Source of the DNA: Nematostella vectensis
Taxonomy: Eukaryota; Cnidaria; Anthozoa; Actiniaria; Edwardsiidae
Assembly: GCF_932526225.1 (NCBI RefSeq)
Contig: NC_064037.1
Coordinates: forward strand, 682,001-746,000
Direction: 5' to 3'
DNA length: 64,000 nt
How positions within the stretch are numbered: position 1 is the first letter of the stretch; each line of letters starts with the position of its first letter. Below the pieces are notes generated by a model. It ran no database searches. It was not told the origin of the DNA and saw only the letters and a list, made by a program, of their open reading frames with translations. Of this stretch, positions 1-12,818 are shown one piece after another. The translations under genes were made by a program, and so were the position numbers.

Positions 1-3000
1 TTTCCGAGTATACTGTTTTATTTTTCCTAATGTTACTTTTTTGAATTTACATTCGGAAAAAAAATTATCGATTGTAACCTTTTGGAGGTTACACTCGTAA
101 AACGAATTCCCGAAAGTAACCCTGAAGCTTTTCCCGAATGTAACCTCCAGTCCGATGGTGACTTTGCTTGGGATAGTTTACAATACCAATAGTATTAAAA
201 GTAATTTTCATTACAATTCCCTTCAGCAATGCCACGTTAGTCTTTCGTTGCGGGCACTTGACTACTAACGCAGCGACCCGGGTTCGATTCCCGCTGATAG
301 CCTATTTTTTTTTCTTTATTTTTTTTTCTTCTAATATCGATGCTTAATTATACTGTTCTTGGTGTGTCATGACATAAAAAGAAGGTATAGGGACATTTTT
401 ATGTACTCTCAGCATCTTTGATGTTCTCATGCTTTGTTCAGGATCCTGTACATATTTTATGCACACAAGAACTAACTAGATTCCTTGGATAACTTGATTA
501 AGTAGATTCTAACATAGAGCATAGCGCTCGATAGATTGATATACCTTTTTTCCAAGTATACTGTTTTATTTTTCTTAATGTTACTTTTTTGAATTTACAT
601 TCGGAAAAAAAATTATCGATTGTAACCTTTTGGAGGTTACACTCGTAAAACAAATTCCCGAATGTAACCCTGAAGCTTTTCACGAAAGTAACCTCCAGTC
701 CGATGGTGACTTTGCTTGGGATAGTTTACGATACCAATAGTATTAAAAGTAATTTTCATTACAATTCCCTTCAGCAATGCCACGTTAGTCTTTTGTTGCG
801 GGCACTTGACTACTAACGCAGCGACCCGGGTTCGATTCCCGCTGATAGCCTATTTTTTTTCTTTATTTTTTTTTTTTAAATATCGATACTTAATTATACT
901 GTTCTTGGTGTGTCATGACATAAAAAGAAGGTATAGGGACATTTTTATGTACTCTCAGCATCTTTGATGTGCTCATGCTTTGTTCAGGATCCTGTACATA
1001 TTTTATGCACACAAGAACTAACTAGATTCCTTGGATAACTTGATTAAGTAGATTCTAACATAGAGCATAGCGCTCGATAGATTGATATACCTTTTTTTCC
1101 GAGTATACTGTTTTATTTTTCCTAATGTTACTTTTTGGAATTTACATTCGGAAAATAAATTATCGATTGTAACCTTTTGGAGGTTACACTCGTAAAACAA
1201 ATTCCCGAATGTAACCCTCAAGCTTTTCCCGAATGTAACCTCCAGTCCGATGGTGACTTTGCTTGGGATAGTTTACGATACCAATAGTATTAAAAGTAAT
1301 TTTCATTACAATTCCCTTCAGCAATGTCACGTTAGTCTTTTGTTGCGGGCACTAGACTACTAACGCAGCTACCCGGGTTCGATTCCCGCTGATAGCCTAT
1401 TTTTTTTTTCTTTATTTTTTTTTTTTAAATATCGATACTTAATTATACTGTTCTTGGTGTGTGACATAAAAAGAAGGTATAGGGACATTTTTATGTACTC
1501 TCAGCATCTTTGATGTGCTCATGCTTTGTTCAGGATCCTGTACATATTTTATGCACACAAGAACTAACTAGATTCCTTGGATAACTTGATTAAGTAGATT
1601 CTAACATAGAGCATAGCGCTCGAAAGATTGATATACCTTTTTTCCAAGTATACTGTTTTATTTTTCCTAATGTTACTTTTTTGAATTTACATTCGGAAAA
1701 AAAATTATCGATTGTAACCTTTTGGAGGTTACACTCGTAAAACAAATTCCCGAATGTAACCCTGAAGCTTTTCCCGAAAGTAACCTCCAGTCCGATGGTG
1801 ACTTTGCTTGGGATAGTTTACGATACCAATAGTATTAAAAGTAATTTTCATTACAATTCCCTTCAGCAATGCCACGTTAGTCTTTCGTTGCGGGCACTTG
1901 ACTACTAACGCAGCGACCCGGGTTCGATTCCCGCTGATAGCCTATTTTTTTTTCTTTATTTTTTTTTTCAAATATCGATACTTAATTATACTGTTCTTGG
2001 TGTGTCATGACATAAAAAGAAGGTATAGGGACATTTTTATGTACTCTCAGCATCTTTGATGTTCTCATGCTTTGTTCAGGATCCTGTACATATTTTATGC
2101 ACACAAGAACTAACTAGATTCCTTGGATAACTTGATTAAGTAGATTCTAACATAGAGCATAGCGCTCGATAGATTGATATACCTTTTTTCCGAGTATACT
2201 GTTTTATTTTTCCTAATGTTACTTTTTTGAATTTACATTCCGAAAAAAAAATTATCGATTGAAACCTTTTGGAGGTTACACTCGTAAAACAAATTCCCGA
2301 ATGTAACCCTGAAGCTTTACCCGAATGTAACCTCCAGTCCGATGGTGACTTTGCTTGGGATAGTTTACGATACCAATAGTATTAAAAGTAATTTTTATTA
2401 CAATTCCCTTCAGCAATGCCACGTTAGTCTTTTGTTGCGGGCACTTGACCTCTAACGCAGCGACCCGGGTTCGATTCCCGCTGATAGCCTATTTTTTTTT
2501 CTTTATTTTTTTTTCAAATATCGATACTTAATTATACTGTTCTTGGTGTGTCATGACATAAAAAGAAGGTATAGGGACATTTTTATGTACTCTCAGCATC
2601 TTTGATGTGCTCATGCTTTGTTCAGGATCCTGTACATATTTTATGCACACAAGAACTAACTAGATTCCTTGGATAACTTGATTAAGTAGATTCTAACATA
2701 GAGCATAGCGCTCGATAGATTGATATACCTTTTTTTCCGAGTATACTGTTTTATTTTTCCTAATGTTACTTTTTGGAATTTACATTCGGAAAAAAAATTA
2801 TCGATTGTAACCTTTTGGAGGTTACACTCGTAAAACAAATTCCCGAATGTAACCCTGAAGCTTTTCCCGAATGTAACCTAAAGTCCGATTGTGATTTTGC
2901 TTGGGATAGTTTACGATACCAATAGTATTAAAAGTAATTTTCATTACAATTCCCTTCAGCAATGCCACGTTAGTCTTTCGTTGCGGGCACTTGACTACTA

Positions 3001-3013
3001 ACGCAGCTACCCG
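1..3013. repeat. Array segment: first monomers, no clear higher-order unit
   Basis: Boxes at 281, 829, 1376, 1921 and 2468. The monomers after 281 and 1376 share the rare TTTCCAAGTATAC form (about 550 and 1651), a two-monomer spacing of about 1101 bp. The partial first unit shares the rare CGAAAGTAACCC and TTTACAATACC variants with a unit near 14.8-14.9 kb. Nothing other than satellite is present. Confidence 0.85.
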
Positions 3014-4650
3014 GGTTCGATTCCCGCTGATAGCCTATTTGTTTTTTCTTTATTTTTTTTTTAAATATCGATACTTAATTATACTGTTCTTGGTGTGTCA
3101 TGACATAAAAAGAAGGTATAGGGACATTTTTATGTACTCTCAGCATCTTTGATGTGCTCATGCTTTGTTCAGGATCCTGTACATATGTTATGCACACAAG
3201 AACTAACTAGATTCCTTGGATAACTTGATTAAGTATATTCTAACATAGAGCATAGCGCTCGATAGATTGATATACCTTTTTTTCCGAGTATACTGTTTTA
3301 TTTTTCCTAATGTTACTTTTTGGAATTTACATTCGGAAAAAAAATTATCGATTGTAACCTTTTGGAGGTTACACTCGTAAAACAAATTCCCGAATGTAAC
3401 CCTGAAGCTTTTCCCGAATGTAACCTCCAGTCCGATGGTGACTTTGCTTGGGATAGTTTACGATACCAATAGTATTAAAAGTAATTTTCATTACAATTCC
3501 CTTCAGCAATGCCACGTTAGTCTTTCGTTGCGGGCACTTGACTACTAACGCAGCGACCCGAGTTCGATTCCCGCTGATAGCCTATTTTTTTTCTTTATTT
3601 TTTTTTAAATATCGATACTAAAATTATACTGTTCTTGGTGTGTCATGACATAAAAAGAAGGTATAGGGACATTTTTATGTACTCTCAGCATCTTTGATGT
3701 GCTCATGCTTTGTTCAGGATCCTGTACATATTTTATGCACACAAGAACTAACTAGATTCCTTGGATAACTTGATTAAGTAGATTCTAACATAGAGCATAG
3801 CGCTCGATAGATTGATATACCTTTTTTTCCGAGTATACTGTTTTATTTTTCCTAATGTTACTTTTTGGAATTTACATTCGGAAAAATAATTATCGATTGT
3901 AACCTTTTGTAGGTTACACTCGTAAAACAAATTCCCGAATGTAACCCTGAAGCTTTTCCCGAATGTAACCTCCAGTCCGATGGTGACTTTGCTTGGGATA
4001 GTTTACGATACCAATAGTATTAAAAGTAATTTTCATTACAATTCCCTTCAGCAATGCCACGTTAGTCTATCGTTGTGGGCACTTGACTACTAACGCAGCG
4101 ACCCGGGTTCGATTCCCGCTGATAGCCTATTTTTTTACTTTCTTTTTTTTTAAATATCGATACTTAATTATACTGTTCTTGGTGTGTCATGACATAAAAA
4201 GAAGGTATAGGGGCATTTTTATGTACTCTCAGCATCTTTGATGTGCTCATGCTTTGTTCAGGATCCTGTACATATTTTATGCACACAAGAACTAACTAGA
4301 TTCCTTGGATAACTTGATTAAGTAGATTCTAACATAGAGCATAGCGCTCGATAGATTGATATACCTTTTTTTCCGAGTATACTGTTTTATTTTTCCTAAT
4401 GTTACTTTTTTGGAATTTACATTCGGAAAAAAAATTATCGATTGTAACCTTTTGGAGGTTACACTCGTAAAACAAATTCCCGAATGTAACCCTGAAGCTT
4501 TTCCCGAATGTAACCTCCAGTCCGATGGTGACTTTGCTTGGGATAGTTTACGATACCAATAGTATTAAAAGTAATTTTCATTACAATTCCCTTCAGCAAT
4601 GTCACGTTAATCTTTCGTTGCGGGCACTTGACTACTAACGCAGCAACCCG
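3014..4650. repeat. Three-monomer cassette, copy 1
   Basis: An ordered set of rare variants marks it: AAGTATATTC (about 3233), GATACTAAAATT (about 3613), ATCGTTGTGGGC (about 4070) and TAGGGGCATT (about 4207). The same order is found near 16.6-17.9 kb (offset about 13,633 bp, 25 monomers) and 56.0-57.7 kb. Copies 1 and 3 also share AAAAATAATTATCG together with TTTTGTAGG, which copy 2 lacks. Confidence 0.8.
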
Positions 4651-6287
4651 GGTTCGATTCCCGCTGATAGCCTATTTTTTTTTTCTTTATTTTTTTTTTT
4701 AAATATCGATACTTAATTATACTGTTCTTGGTGTGTCATGACATAAAAAGAAGGTATAGGGATATTTTTATGTACTCTCAGCATCTTTGATGTGCTCATG
4801 CTTTGTTCAGGATCCTGTACATATTTTATGCACACAAGAACTAACTAGATTCCTTGGATAACTTGATTAAGTAGATTCTAACATAGAGCATAGCGCTCGA
4901 TAGATTGATATACCTTTTTTCCGAGTATACTGTTTTATTTTTCCTAATGTTACTTTTTTGAATTTACATTCGGAAAAAAAATTATCGATTGTAACCTTTT
5001 GGAGGTTACACTCGTAAAACGAATTCCCGAATGTAACCCTGAAGCTTTTCCCGAATGTAACCTCCAGTCCGATGGTGACTTTGCTTGGGATAGTTTACGA
5101 TACCAATAGTATTAAAAGTAATTTTCATTACAATTCCCTTCAGCAATGCCACGTTAGTCTTTCGTTGCGGGCACTTGACTACTAACGCAGCGACCCGGGT
5201 TCGACTCCCGCTGATAGCCTATTTTTTTTCTTTATTTTTTTTTTTTAAATATCGATACTTAATTATACTGTTCTTGGTGTGTCATGACATAAAAAGAAGG
5301 TATAGGGATATTTTTATGTACTCTCAGCATCTTTGATGTGCTCATGCTTTGTTCAGGATCCTGTACATATTTTATGCACACAAGAACTAACTAGATTCCT
5401 TGGATAACTTGATTAAGTAGATTCTAACATAGAGCATAGCGCTCGATAGATTGATATACCTTTTTTCCGAGTATACTGTTTTATTTTTCCTAATGTTACT
5501 TTTTTGAATTTACATTCGGAAAAAAAATTATCGATTGTAACCTTTTGGAGGTTACACTCGTAAAACAAATTCCCGAATGTAACCCTGAAGCTTTTCCCGA
5601 ATGTAACCTCCAGTCCGATGGTGACTTTGCTTGGGATAGTTTACGATACCAATAGTATTAAAAGTAATTTTCATTACAATTCCCTTCAGCAATGCCACGT
5701 TAGTCTTTCGTTGCGGGCACTAGACTACTAACGCAGCTACCCGAGTTCGATTCCCGCTGATAGCCTATTTTTTTTTCTTTATTTTTTTTTAAATATCGAT
5801 ACTTAATTATACTGTTCTTGGTGTGTCATGACATAAAAAGAAGGTATAGGGATATTTTTATGTACTCTCAGCATCTTTGATGTGCTCATGCTTTGTTCAG
5901 GATCCTGTACATATTTTATGCACACAAGAACTAACTAGATTCCTTGGATAACTTGATTAAGTAGATTCTAACATAGAGCATAGCGCTCGATAGATTGATA
6001 TACCTTTTTTCCGAGTATACTGTTTTATTTTTCCTAATGTTACTTTTTTGAATTTACATTCGGAAAAAAAATTATCGATTGTAACCTTTTGGAGGTTACA
6101 CTCGTAAAACAAATTCCCGAATGTAACCCTGAAGCTTTTCCCGAATGTAACCTCCAGTCCAATGGTGACTTTGCTTGGGATAGTTTACGATACCAATAGT
6201 ATTAAAAGTAATTTTCATTACAATTCCCTTCAGCAATGTCACGTTAGTCTTTCGTTGCGGGCACTAGACTACTAACGCAGCTACCCG
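4651..6287. repeat. Array segment: near-identical monomers
   Basis: Boxes at 4651, 5198 and 5744. These units share GGGATATTTTT instead of GGGACATTTTT and the six-T CCTTTTTTCCGAG form. The units ending at 5744 and 6288 both have CACTAGAC with the AGTTCG box, consistent with local duplication of single monomers. No other content. Confidence 0.8.
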
Positions 6288-6856
6288 AGTTCGATTCCCG
6301 CTGATAGCCTATTTTTTTTTTCTTTATTTTTTTTTAAATATCGATACTTAATTATACTGTTCTTGGTGTGTCATGACATAAAAAGAAGGTATAGGGATAT
6401 TTTTATGTACTCTCAGCATCTTTGATGTGCTCATGCTTTGTTCAGGATCCTGTACATATTTTATGCACACAAGAACTAACTAGATTCCTTGGATAACTTG
6501 ATTAAGTAGATTCTAACATAGAGCATAGCGCTCGATAGATTGATACACCTTTTTTCCGAGTATACTGTTTTATTTTTCCTAATGTTACTTTTTTGAATTT
6601 ACATTCGGAAAAAAAATTATCGATTGTAACCTTTTGGAGGTTACACTCGTAAAACGAATTCCCGAATGTAACCCTGAAGCTTTTCCCGAATGTAACCTCC
6701 AGTCCGATGGTGACTTTGCTTGGGATAGTTTACGATACCAATAGTATTAAAAGTAATTTTCATTACAATTCCCTTCAGCAATGTCACGTTAGTCTTTCGT
6801 TGCGGGCACTAGACTACTAACGCAGCTACCCGGGTTCGATTCCCGCAGATAGCCTA

Positions 6857-6888
<32 letters not shown>

Positions 6889-7344
6889 CGATACTTAATT
6901 ATACTGTTCTTGGTGTGTCATGACATAAAAAGAAGGTATAGGGATATTTTTATGTACTCTCAGCATCTTTGATGTGCTCATGCTTTGTTCAGGATCCTGT
7001 ACATATTTTATGCACACAAGAACTAACTAGATTCCTTGGATAACTTGATTAAGTAGATTCTAACATAGAGCATAGCGCTCGATAGATTGATATACCTTTT
7101 TTCCGAGTATACTGTTTTATTTTTCCAAATGTTACTTTTTTGAATTTACATTCGGAAAAAAAATTATCGATTGTAACCTTTTGGAGGTTACACTCGTAAA
7201 ACAAATTCCCGAATGTAACCCTGAAGCTTTTCCCGAATGTAACCTCCAGTCCAATGGTGACTTTGCTTGGGATAGTTTACGATACCAATAGTATTAAAAG
7301 TAATTTTCATTACAATTCCCTTCAGCAATGCCACGTTAGTCTTT

Positions 7345-7360
7345 TGTTGCGGTGTTGCGG
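7345..7360. repeat. 8-bp tandem duplication inside tRNA-like element
   Basis: TGTTGCGG occurs twice in tandem (7345-7352, 7353-7360) where all other monomers have one copy. It lengthens the D-arm region of the tRNA-like element and makes this the longest unit (555 bp between boxes). The sister units at 9028 and 10668 lack it, so it arose after the trimer was amplified, or is an assembly error. Confidence 0.85.
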
Positions 7361-8503
7361 GCACTTGACTACTAACGCAGCGACCCGGGTTCGATTCCCG
7401 CTGATAGCCTATTTTTTTTCTTTATTTTTTTTTTTAAATATCGATACTTAATTATACTGTTCTTGGTGTGTCATGACATAAAAAGAAGGTATAGGGACAA
7501 TTTTTATGTACTCTCAGCATCTTTGATGTGCTCATGCTTTGTTCAGGATCCTGTACATATTTTATGCACACAAGAACTAACTAGATTCCTTGGATAACTT
7601 GATTAAGTAGATTCTAACATAGAGCATAGCGCTCGATAGATTGATATACCTTTTTTCCGAGTATACTGTTTTATTTTTCCTAATGTTACTTTTTTGAATT
7701 TACATTCGGAAAAAAAATTATCGATTGTAACCTTTTGGAGGTTACACTCGTAAAACAAATTCCCGAATGTAACCCTGAAGCTTTTCCCGAATGTAACCTC
7801 CAGTCCGATGGTGACTTTGCTTGGGATAGTTTACGATACCAATAGTATTAAAAGTAATTTTCATTACAATTCCCTTCAGCAATGTCACGTTAGTCTTTCG
7901 TTGCGGGCACTAGACTACTAACGCAGCTACCCGAGTTCGATTCCCGCTGATAGCCTATTTTTTTTTTTCTTAATTTTTTTTTAAATATCGATACTTAATT
8001 ATACTGTTCTTGGTGTGTCATGACATAAAAAGAAGGTATAGGGATATTTTTATGTACTCTCAGCATCTTTGATGTGCTCATGCTTTGTTCAGGATCCTGT
8101 ACATATTTTATGCACACAAGAACTAACTAGATTCCTTGGATAACTTGATTAAGTAGATTCTAACATAGAGCATAGCGCTCGATAGATTGATACACCTTTT
8201 TTCCGAGTATACTGTTTTATTTTTCCTAATGTTACTTTTTTGAATTTACATTCGGAAAAAAAATTATCGATTGTAACCTTTTGGAGGTTACACTCGTAAA
8301 ACGAATTCCCGAATGTAACCCTGAAGCTTTTCCCGAATGTAACCTCCAGTCCGATGGTGACTTTGCTTGGGATAGTTTACGATACCAATAGTATTAAAAG
8401 TAATTTTCATTACAATTCCCTTCAGCAATGTCACGTTAGTCTTTCGTTGCGGGCACTAGACTACTAACGCAGCTACCCGGGTTCGATTCCCGCTGATAGC
8501 CTA

Positions 8504-8530
<27 letters not shown>
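8504..8530. repeat. Longest uninterrupted T run (27 nt)
   Basis: The usual CTTTA interruption of the T-rich tract is lost, leaving one T homopolymer. Similar long runs occur at 6857-6881 (25), 10145-10170 (26), 43972-43995 (24) and 48888-48911 (24). The first three belong to the trimer repeat and the last two to the 9-monomer repeat, so each was copied with its block. Confidence 0.85.
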
Positions 8531-8534
<4 letters not shown>

Positions 8535-11500
8535 ATCGATACTTAATTATACTGTTCTTGGTGTGTCATGACATAAAAAGAAGGTATAGGGATATTTTTA
8601 TGTACTCTCAGCATCTTTGATGTGCTCATGCTTTGTTCAGGATCCTGTACATATTTTATGCACACAAGAACTAACTAGATTCCTTGGATAACTTGATTAA
8701 GTAGATTCTAACATAGAGCATAGCGCTCGATAGATTGATATACCTTTTTTCCGAGTATACTGTTTTATTTTTCCAAATGTTACTTTTTTGAATTTACATT
8801 CGGAAAAAAAATTATCGATTGTAACCTTTTGGAGGTTACACTCGTAAAACAAATTCCCGAATGTAACCCTGAAGCTTTTCCCGAATGTAACCTCCAGTCC
8901 AATGGTGACTTTGCTTGGGATAGTTTACGATACCAATAGTATTAAAAGTAATTTTCATTACAATTCCCTTCAGCAATGCCACGTTAGTCTTTTGTTGCGG
9001 GCACTTGACTACTAACGCAGCGACCCGGGTTCGATTCCCGCTAATAGCCTATTTTTTTTCTTTATTTTTTTTTTTAAATATCGATACTTAATTATACTGT
9101 TCTTGGTGTGTCATGACATAAAAAGAAGGTATAGGGACAATTTTTATGTACTCTCAGCATCTTTGATGTGCTCATGCTTTGTTCAGGATCCTGTACATAT
9201 TTTATGCACACAAGAACTAACTAGATTCCTTGGATAACTTGATTAAGTAGATTCTAACATAGAGCATAGCGCTCGATAGATTGATATACCTTTTTTCCGA
9301 GTATACTGTTTTATTTTTCCTAATGTTACTTTTTTGAATTTACATTCGGAAAAAAAATTATCGATTGTAACCTTTTGGAGGTTACACTCGTAAAACAAAT
9401 TCCCGAATGTAACCCTGAAGCTTTTCCCGAATGTAACCTCCAGTCCGATGGTGACTTTGCTTGGGATAGTTTACGATACCAATAGTATTAAAAGTAATTT
9501 TCATTACAATTCCCTTCAGCAATGTCACGTTAGTCTTTCGTTGCGGGCACTAGACTACTAACGCAGCTACCCGAGTTCGATTCCCGCTGATAGCCTATTT
9601 TTTTTTTTCTTAATTTTTTTTTAAATATCGATACTTAATTATACTGTTCTTGGTGTGTCATGACATAAAAAGAAGGTATAGGGATATTTTTATGTACTCT
9701 CAGCATCTTTGATGTGCTCATGCTTTGTTCAGGATCCTGTACATATTTTATGCACACAAGAACTAACTAGATTCCTTGGATAACTTGATTAAGTAGATTC
9801 TAACATAGAGCATAGCGCTCGATAGATTGATACACCTTTTTTCCGAGTATACTGTTTTATTTTTCCTAATGTTACTTTTTTGAATTTACATTCGGAAAAA
9901 AAAATTATCGATTGTAACCTTTTGGAGGTTACACTCGTAAAACGAATTCCCGAATGTAACCCTGAAGCTTTTCCCGAATGTAACCTCCAGTCCGATGGTG
10001 ACTTTGCTTGGGATAGTTTACGATACCAATAGTATTAAAAGTAATTTTCATTACAATTCCCTTCAGCAATGTCACGTTAGTCTTTCGTTGCGGGCACTAG
10101 ACTACTAACGCAGCTACCCGGGTTCGATTCCCGCTGATAGCCTATTTTTTTTTTTTTTTTTTTTTTTTTTAAATATCGATACTTAATTATACTGTTCTTG
10201 GTGTGTCATGACATAAAAAGAAGGTATAGGGATATTTTTATGTACTCTCAGCATCTTTGATGTGCTCATGCTTTGTTCAGGATCCTGTACATATTTTATG
10301 CACACAAGAACTAACTAGATTCCTTGGATAACTTGATTAAGTAGATTCTAACATAGAGCATAGCGCTCGATAGATTGATATACCTTTTTTCCGAGTATAC
10401 TGTTTTATTTTTCCAAATGTTACTTTTTTGAATTTACATTCGGAAAAAAAATTATCGATTGTAACCTTTTGGAGGTTACACTCGTAAAACAAATTCCCGA
10501 ATGTAACCCTGAAGCTTTTCCCAAATGTAACCTCCAGTCCAATGGTGACTTTGCTTGGGATAGTTTACGATACCAATAGTATTAAAAGTAATTTTCATTA
10601 CAATTCCCTTCAGCAATGCCACGTTAGTCTTTTGTTGCGGGCACTTGACTACTAACGCAGCGACCCGGGTTCGATTCCCGCTGATAGCCTATTTTTTTTC
10701 TTTATTTTTTTTTTTAAATATCGATACTTAATTATACTGTTCTTGGTGTGTCATGACATAAAAAGAAGGTATAGGGACATTTTTATGAACTCTCAGCATC
10801 TTTGATGTGCTCATGCTTTGTTCAGGATCCTGTGCATATTATATGCACACAAGAACTAACTAGATTCCTTGGATAACATGATTAAGTAGATTCTAACATA
10901 GAGCATAGCGCTCGATAGATTGATATACCTTTTTTTCCGAGTATACTGTTTTATTTTTCCTAATGTTACTTTTTGGAATTTACATTCGGAAAAAAAATTA
11001 TCGATTGTAACCTTTTGGAGGTTACACTCGTAAAACAAATTCCCGAATGTAACCCTGAAGCTTTTCCCGAATGTAACCTCCAGTCCGATGGTGACTTTGC
11101 TTGGGATAGTTTACGATACCAATAGTATTAAAAGTAATTTTCATTACAATTCCCTTCAGCAATGTCACGTTAGTCTTTCGTTGCGGGCACTAGACTACTA
11201 ACGCAGCTACCCGAGTTCGATTCCCGCTGATAGCCTATTTTTTTTTTTCTTTATTTTTTTTTAAATATCGATACTTATTTATACTGTTCTTGGTGTGTCA
11301 TGACATAAAAAGAAGGTATAGGGATATTTTTATGTACTCTCAGCATCTTTGATGTGCTCATGCTTTGTTCAGGATCCTGTACATATTTTATGCACACAAG
11401 AACTAACTAGATTCCTTGGATAACTTGATTAAGTAGATTCTAACATAGAGCATAGCGCTCGATAGATTGATACACCTTTTTTCCGAGTATACTGTTTTAT

Positions 11501-11758
11501 TTTTCCTAATGTTACTTTTTTGAATTTACATTCGGAAAAAAAATTATCGATTGTAACCTTTTGGAGGTTACACTCGTAAAACGAATTCCCGAATGTAACC
11601 CTGAAGCTTTTCCCGAATGTAACCTCCAGTCCGATGGTGACTATGCTTGGGATAGTTTACAATACCAATAGTATTAAAAGTAATTTTCATTACAATTCCC
11701 TTCAGCAATGCCACGTTAGTCTTTCGTTGCGGTCACTTGACTACTAACGCAGCTACCC

Positions 11759-12818
11759 GGGTTCGATTCCCGCTGATAGCCTATTTTTTTTTCTTTATTT
11801 TTTTTTTAAATATCGATACTTACTTAAACTGTTCTTGGTGTGTCATGACATAAAAAGAAGGTATAGGGATATTTTTATGTACTCTCAGCATCTTTGATGT
11901 GCTCATGCTTTGTTCAGGATCCTGTACATATTTTATGCACACAAGAACTAACTAGATTCCTTGGATAACTTGATTAAGTAGATTCTAACATAGAGCATAG
12001 CGCTCGATAGATTGATATACCTTTTTTCCGAGTATACTGTTTTATTTTTCCTAATGTTACTTTTTTGAATTTACATTCGGAAAAAAAAAATCGATTGTAA
12101 CCTTTTGGAGGTTACACTCGTAAAACGAATTCCCGAATGTAACCCTGAAGCTTTTCCCGAATGTAACCTCCAGTCCGATGGTGACTTTGCTTGGGATAGT
12201 TTACGATACCAATAGTATTAAAAGTAATTTTCATTACAATTCCCTTCAGCAATGCCACGTTAGTCTTTCGTTGCGGGCACTTGACTACTAACGCAGCGAC
12301 CCGGTTTCGATTCCCGCTGATAGCCTATTTTTTTTTTCTTTATTTTTTTTTTCAAATATCGATACTTAATTATACTGTTCTTGGTGTGTCATGACATAAA
12401 AAGAAGGTATAGGGACATTTTTATGTACTCTCAGCATCTTTGATGTGCTCATGCTTTGTTCAGGATCCTGTGCATATTATATGTACACAAGAACTAACTA
12501 GATTCCTTGGATAACATGATTAAGTAGATTCTAACATAGAGCATAGCGCTCGATAGATTGATATACCTTTTTTCCGAGTATACTGTTTTATTTTTCCTAA
12601 TGTTACTTTTTTGAATTCAAAAAAGGTTACACTCGTAAAACGAATTCCCGAATGTAACCCTGAAGCTTTTCCCGAATGTAACCTCCAGTCCGATTGTGAC
12701 TTTGCTTGGGATAGTTTACGATACCAATAGTATTAAAAGTAATTTTCATTACAATTCCATTCAGCTATGCCACGTTAGTCTTTCGTTGCGGGCACTTGAC
12801 TACTAACGCAGCTACCCG
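11759..12818. repeat. Recurring trimer module, copy 1, including a deletion monomer
   Basis: The sequence GCGGTCACTT (about 11730) then TACTTA downstream of its T tract, followed by a unit with AAAAAAATCGATTG lacking the TTA (about 12085), followed by a GTGCATATT unit (about 12471), is an ordered trimer. It recurs starting near boxes 32479, 36848, 43404, 48319 and 53232. In this copy the third unit carries a deletion of about 32 nt. Confidence 0.75.
12613..12625. repeat. Internal deletion junction (~32 nt net loss)
   Basis: After TTTTTTGAATT the sequence passes through CAAAAAA straight into GGTTACACTCG, where other monomers have about 39 nt. The loss removes the ACATTCGG segment, the second ATCGAT site and the left hairpin arm, and creates an EcoRI site (12613-12618). 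It explains the 515-bp interval between the boxes at 12304 and 12819. It is unique in the window. Confidence 0.9.

Larger units (their letters stand above)
6288..11758. repeat. Three-monomer higher-order repeat, ~1.64 kb period, just over three copies
   Basis: Variants recur every three monomers: AGTTCG boxes at 6288, 7934, 9574 and 11214; GATACACC at about 6542, 8190, 9830 and 11470; T runs of 25-27 nt at 6857-6881, 8504-8530 and 10145-10170; CCAAATGTTAC at about 7124, 8772 and 10412; GGGACAATTTTTATG at about 7496 and 9135; TTCTTAATTTT at about 7968 and 9608. Box-to-box offsets are 1640-1646 bp. The first copy also has an 8-bp tandem duplication. Confidence 0.88.

Noticed and set aside
2656-2838. 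Reverse-strand reading frame of 60-94 codons that recurs in about 40 monomers
   Set aside because: It is the translation of the microrepeat block and adjacent spacer. It stays open only when two homopolymer lengths happen to fit, is frameshifted in most units, has no start context or promoter, and its internal peptide periodicity simply mirrors the 42-bp DNA duplication. No protein family is recognisable.
4356-4562. Forward-strand frame of 68 codons, also at 17988, 24527, 31638, 42563 and 47479
   Set aside because: Same block read on the other strand, open only in units with a particular homopolymer combination; overlaps the reverse frame and shows no coding signature.
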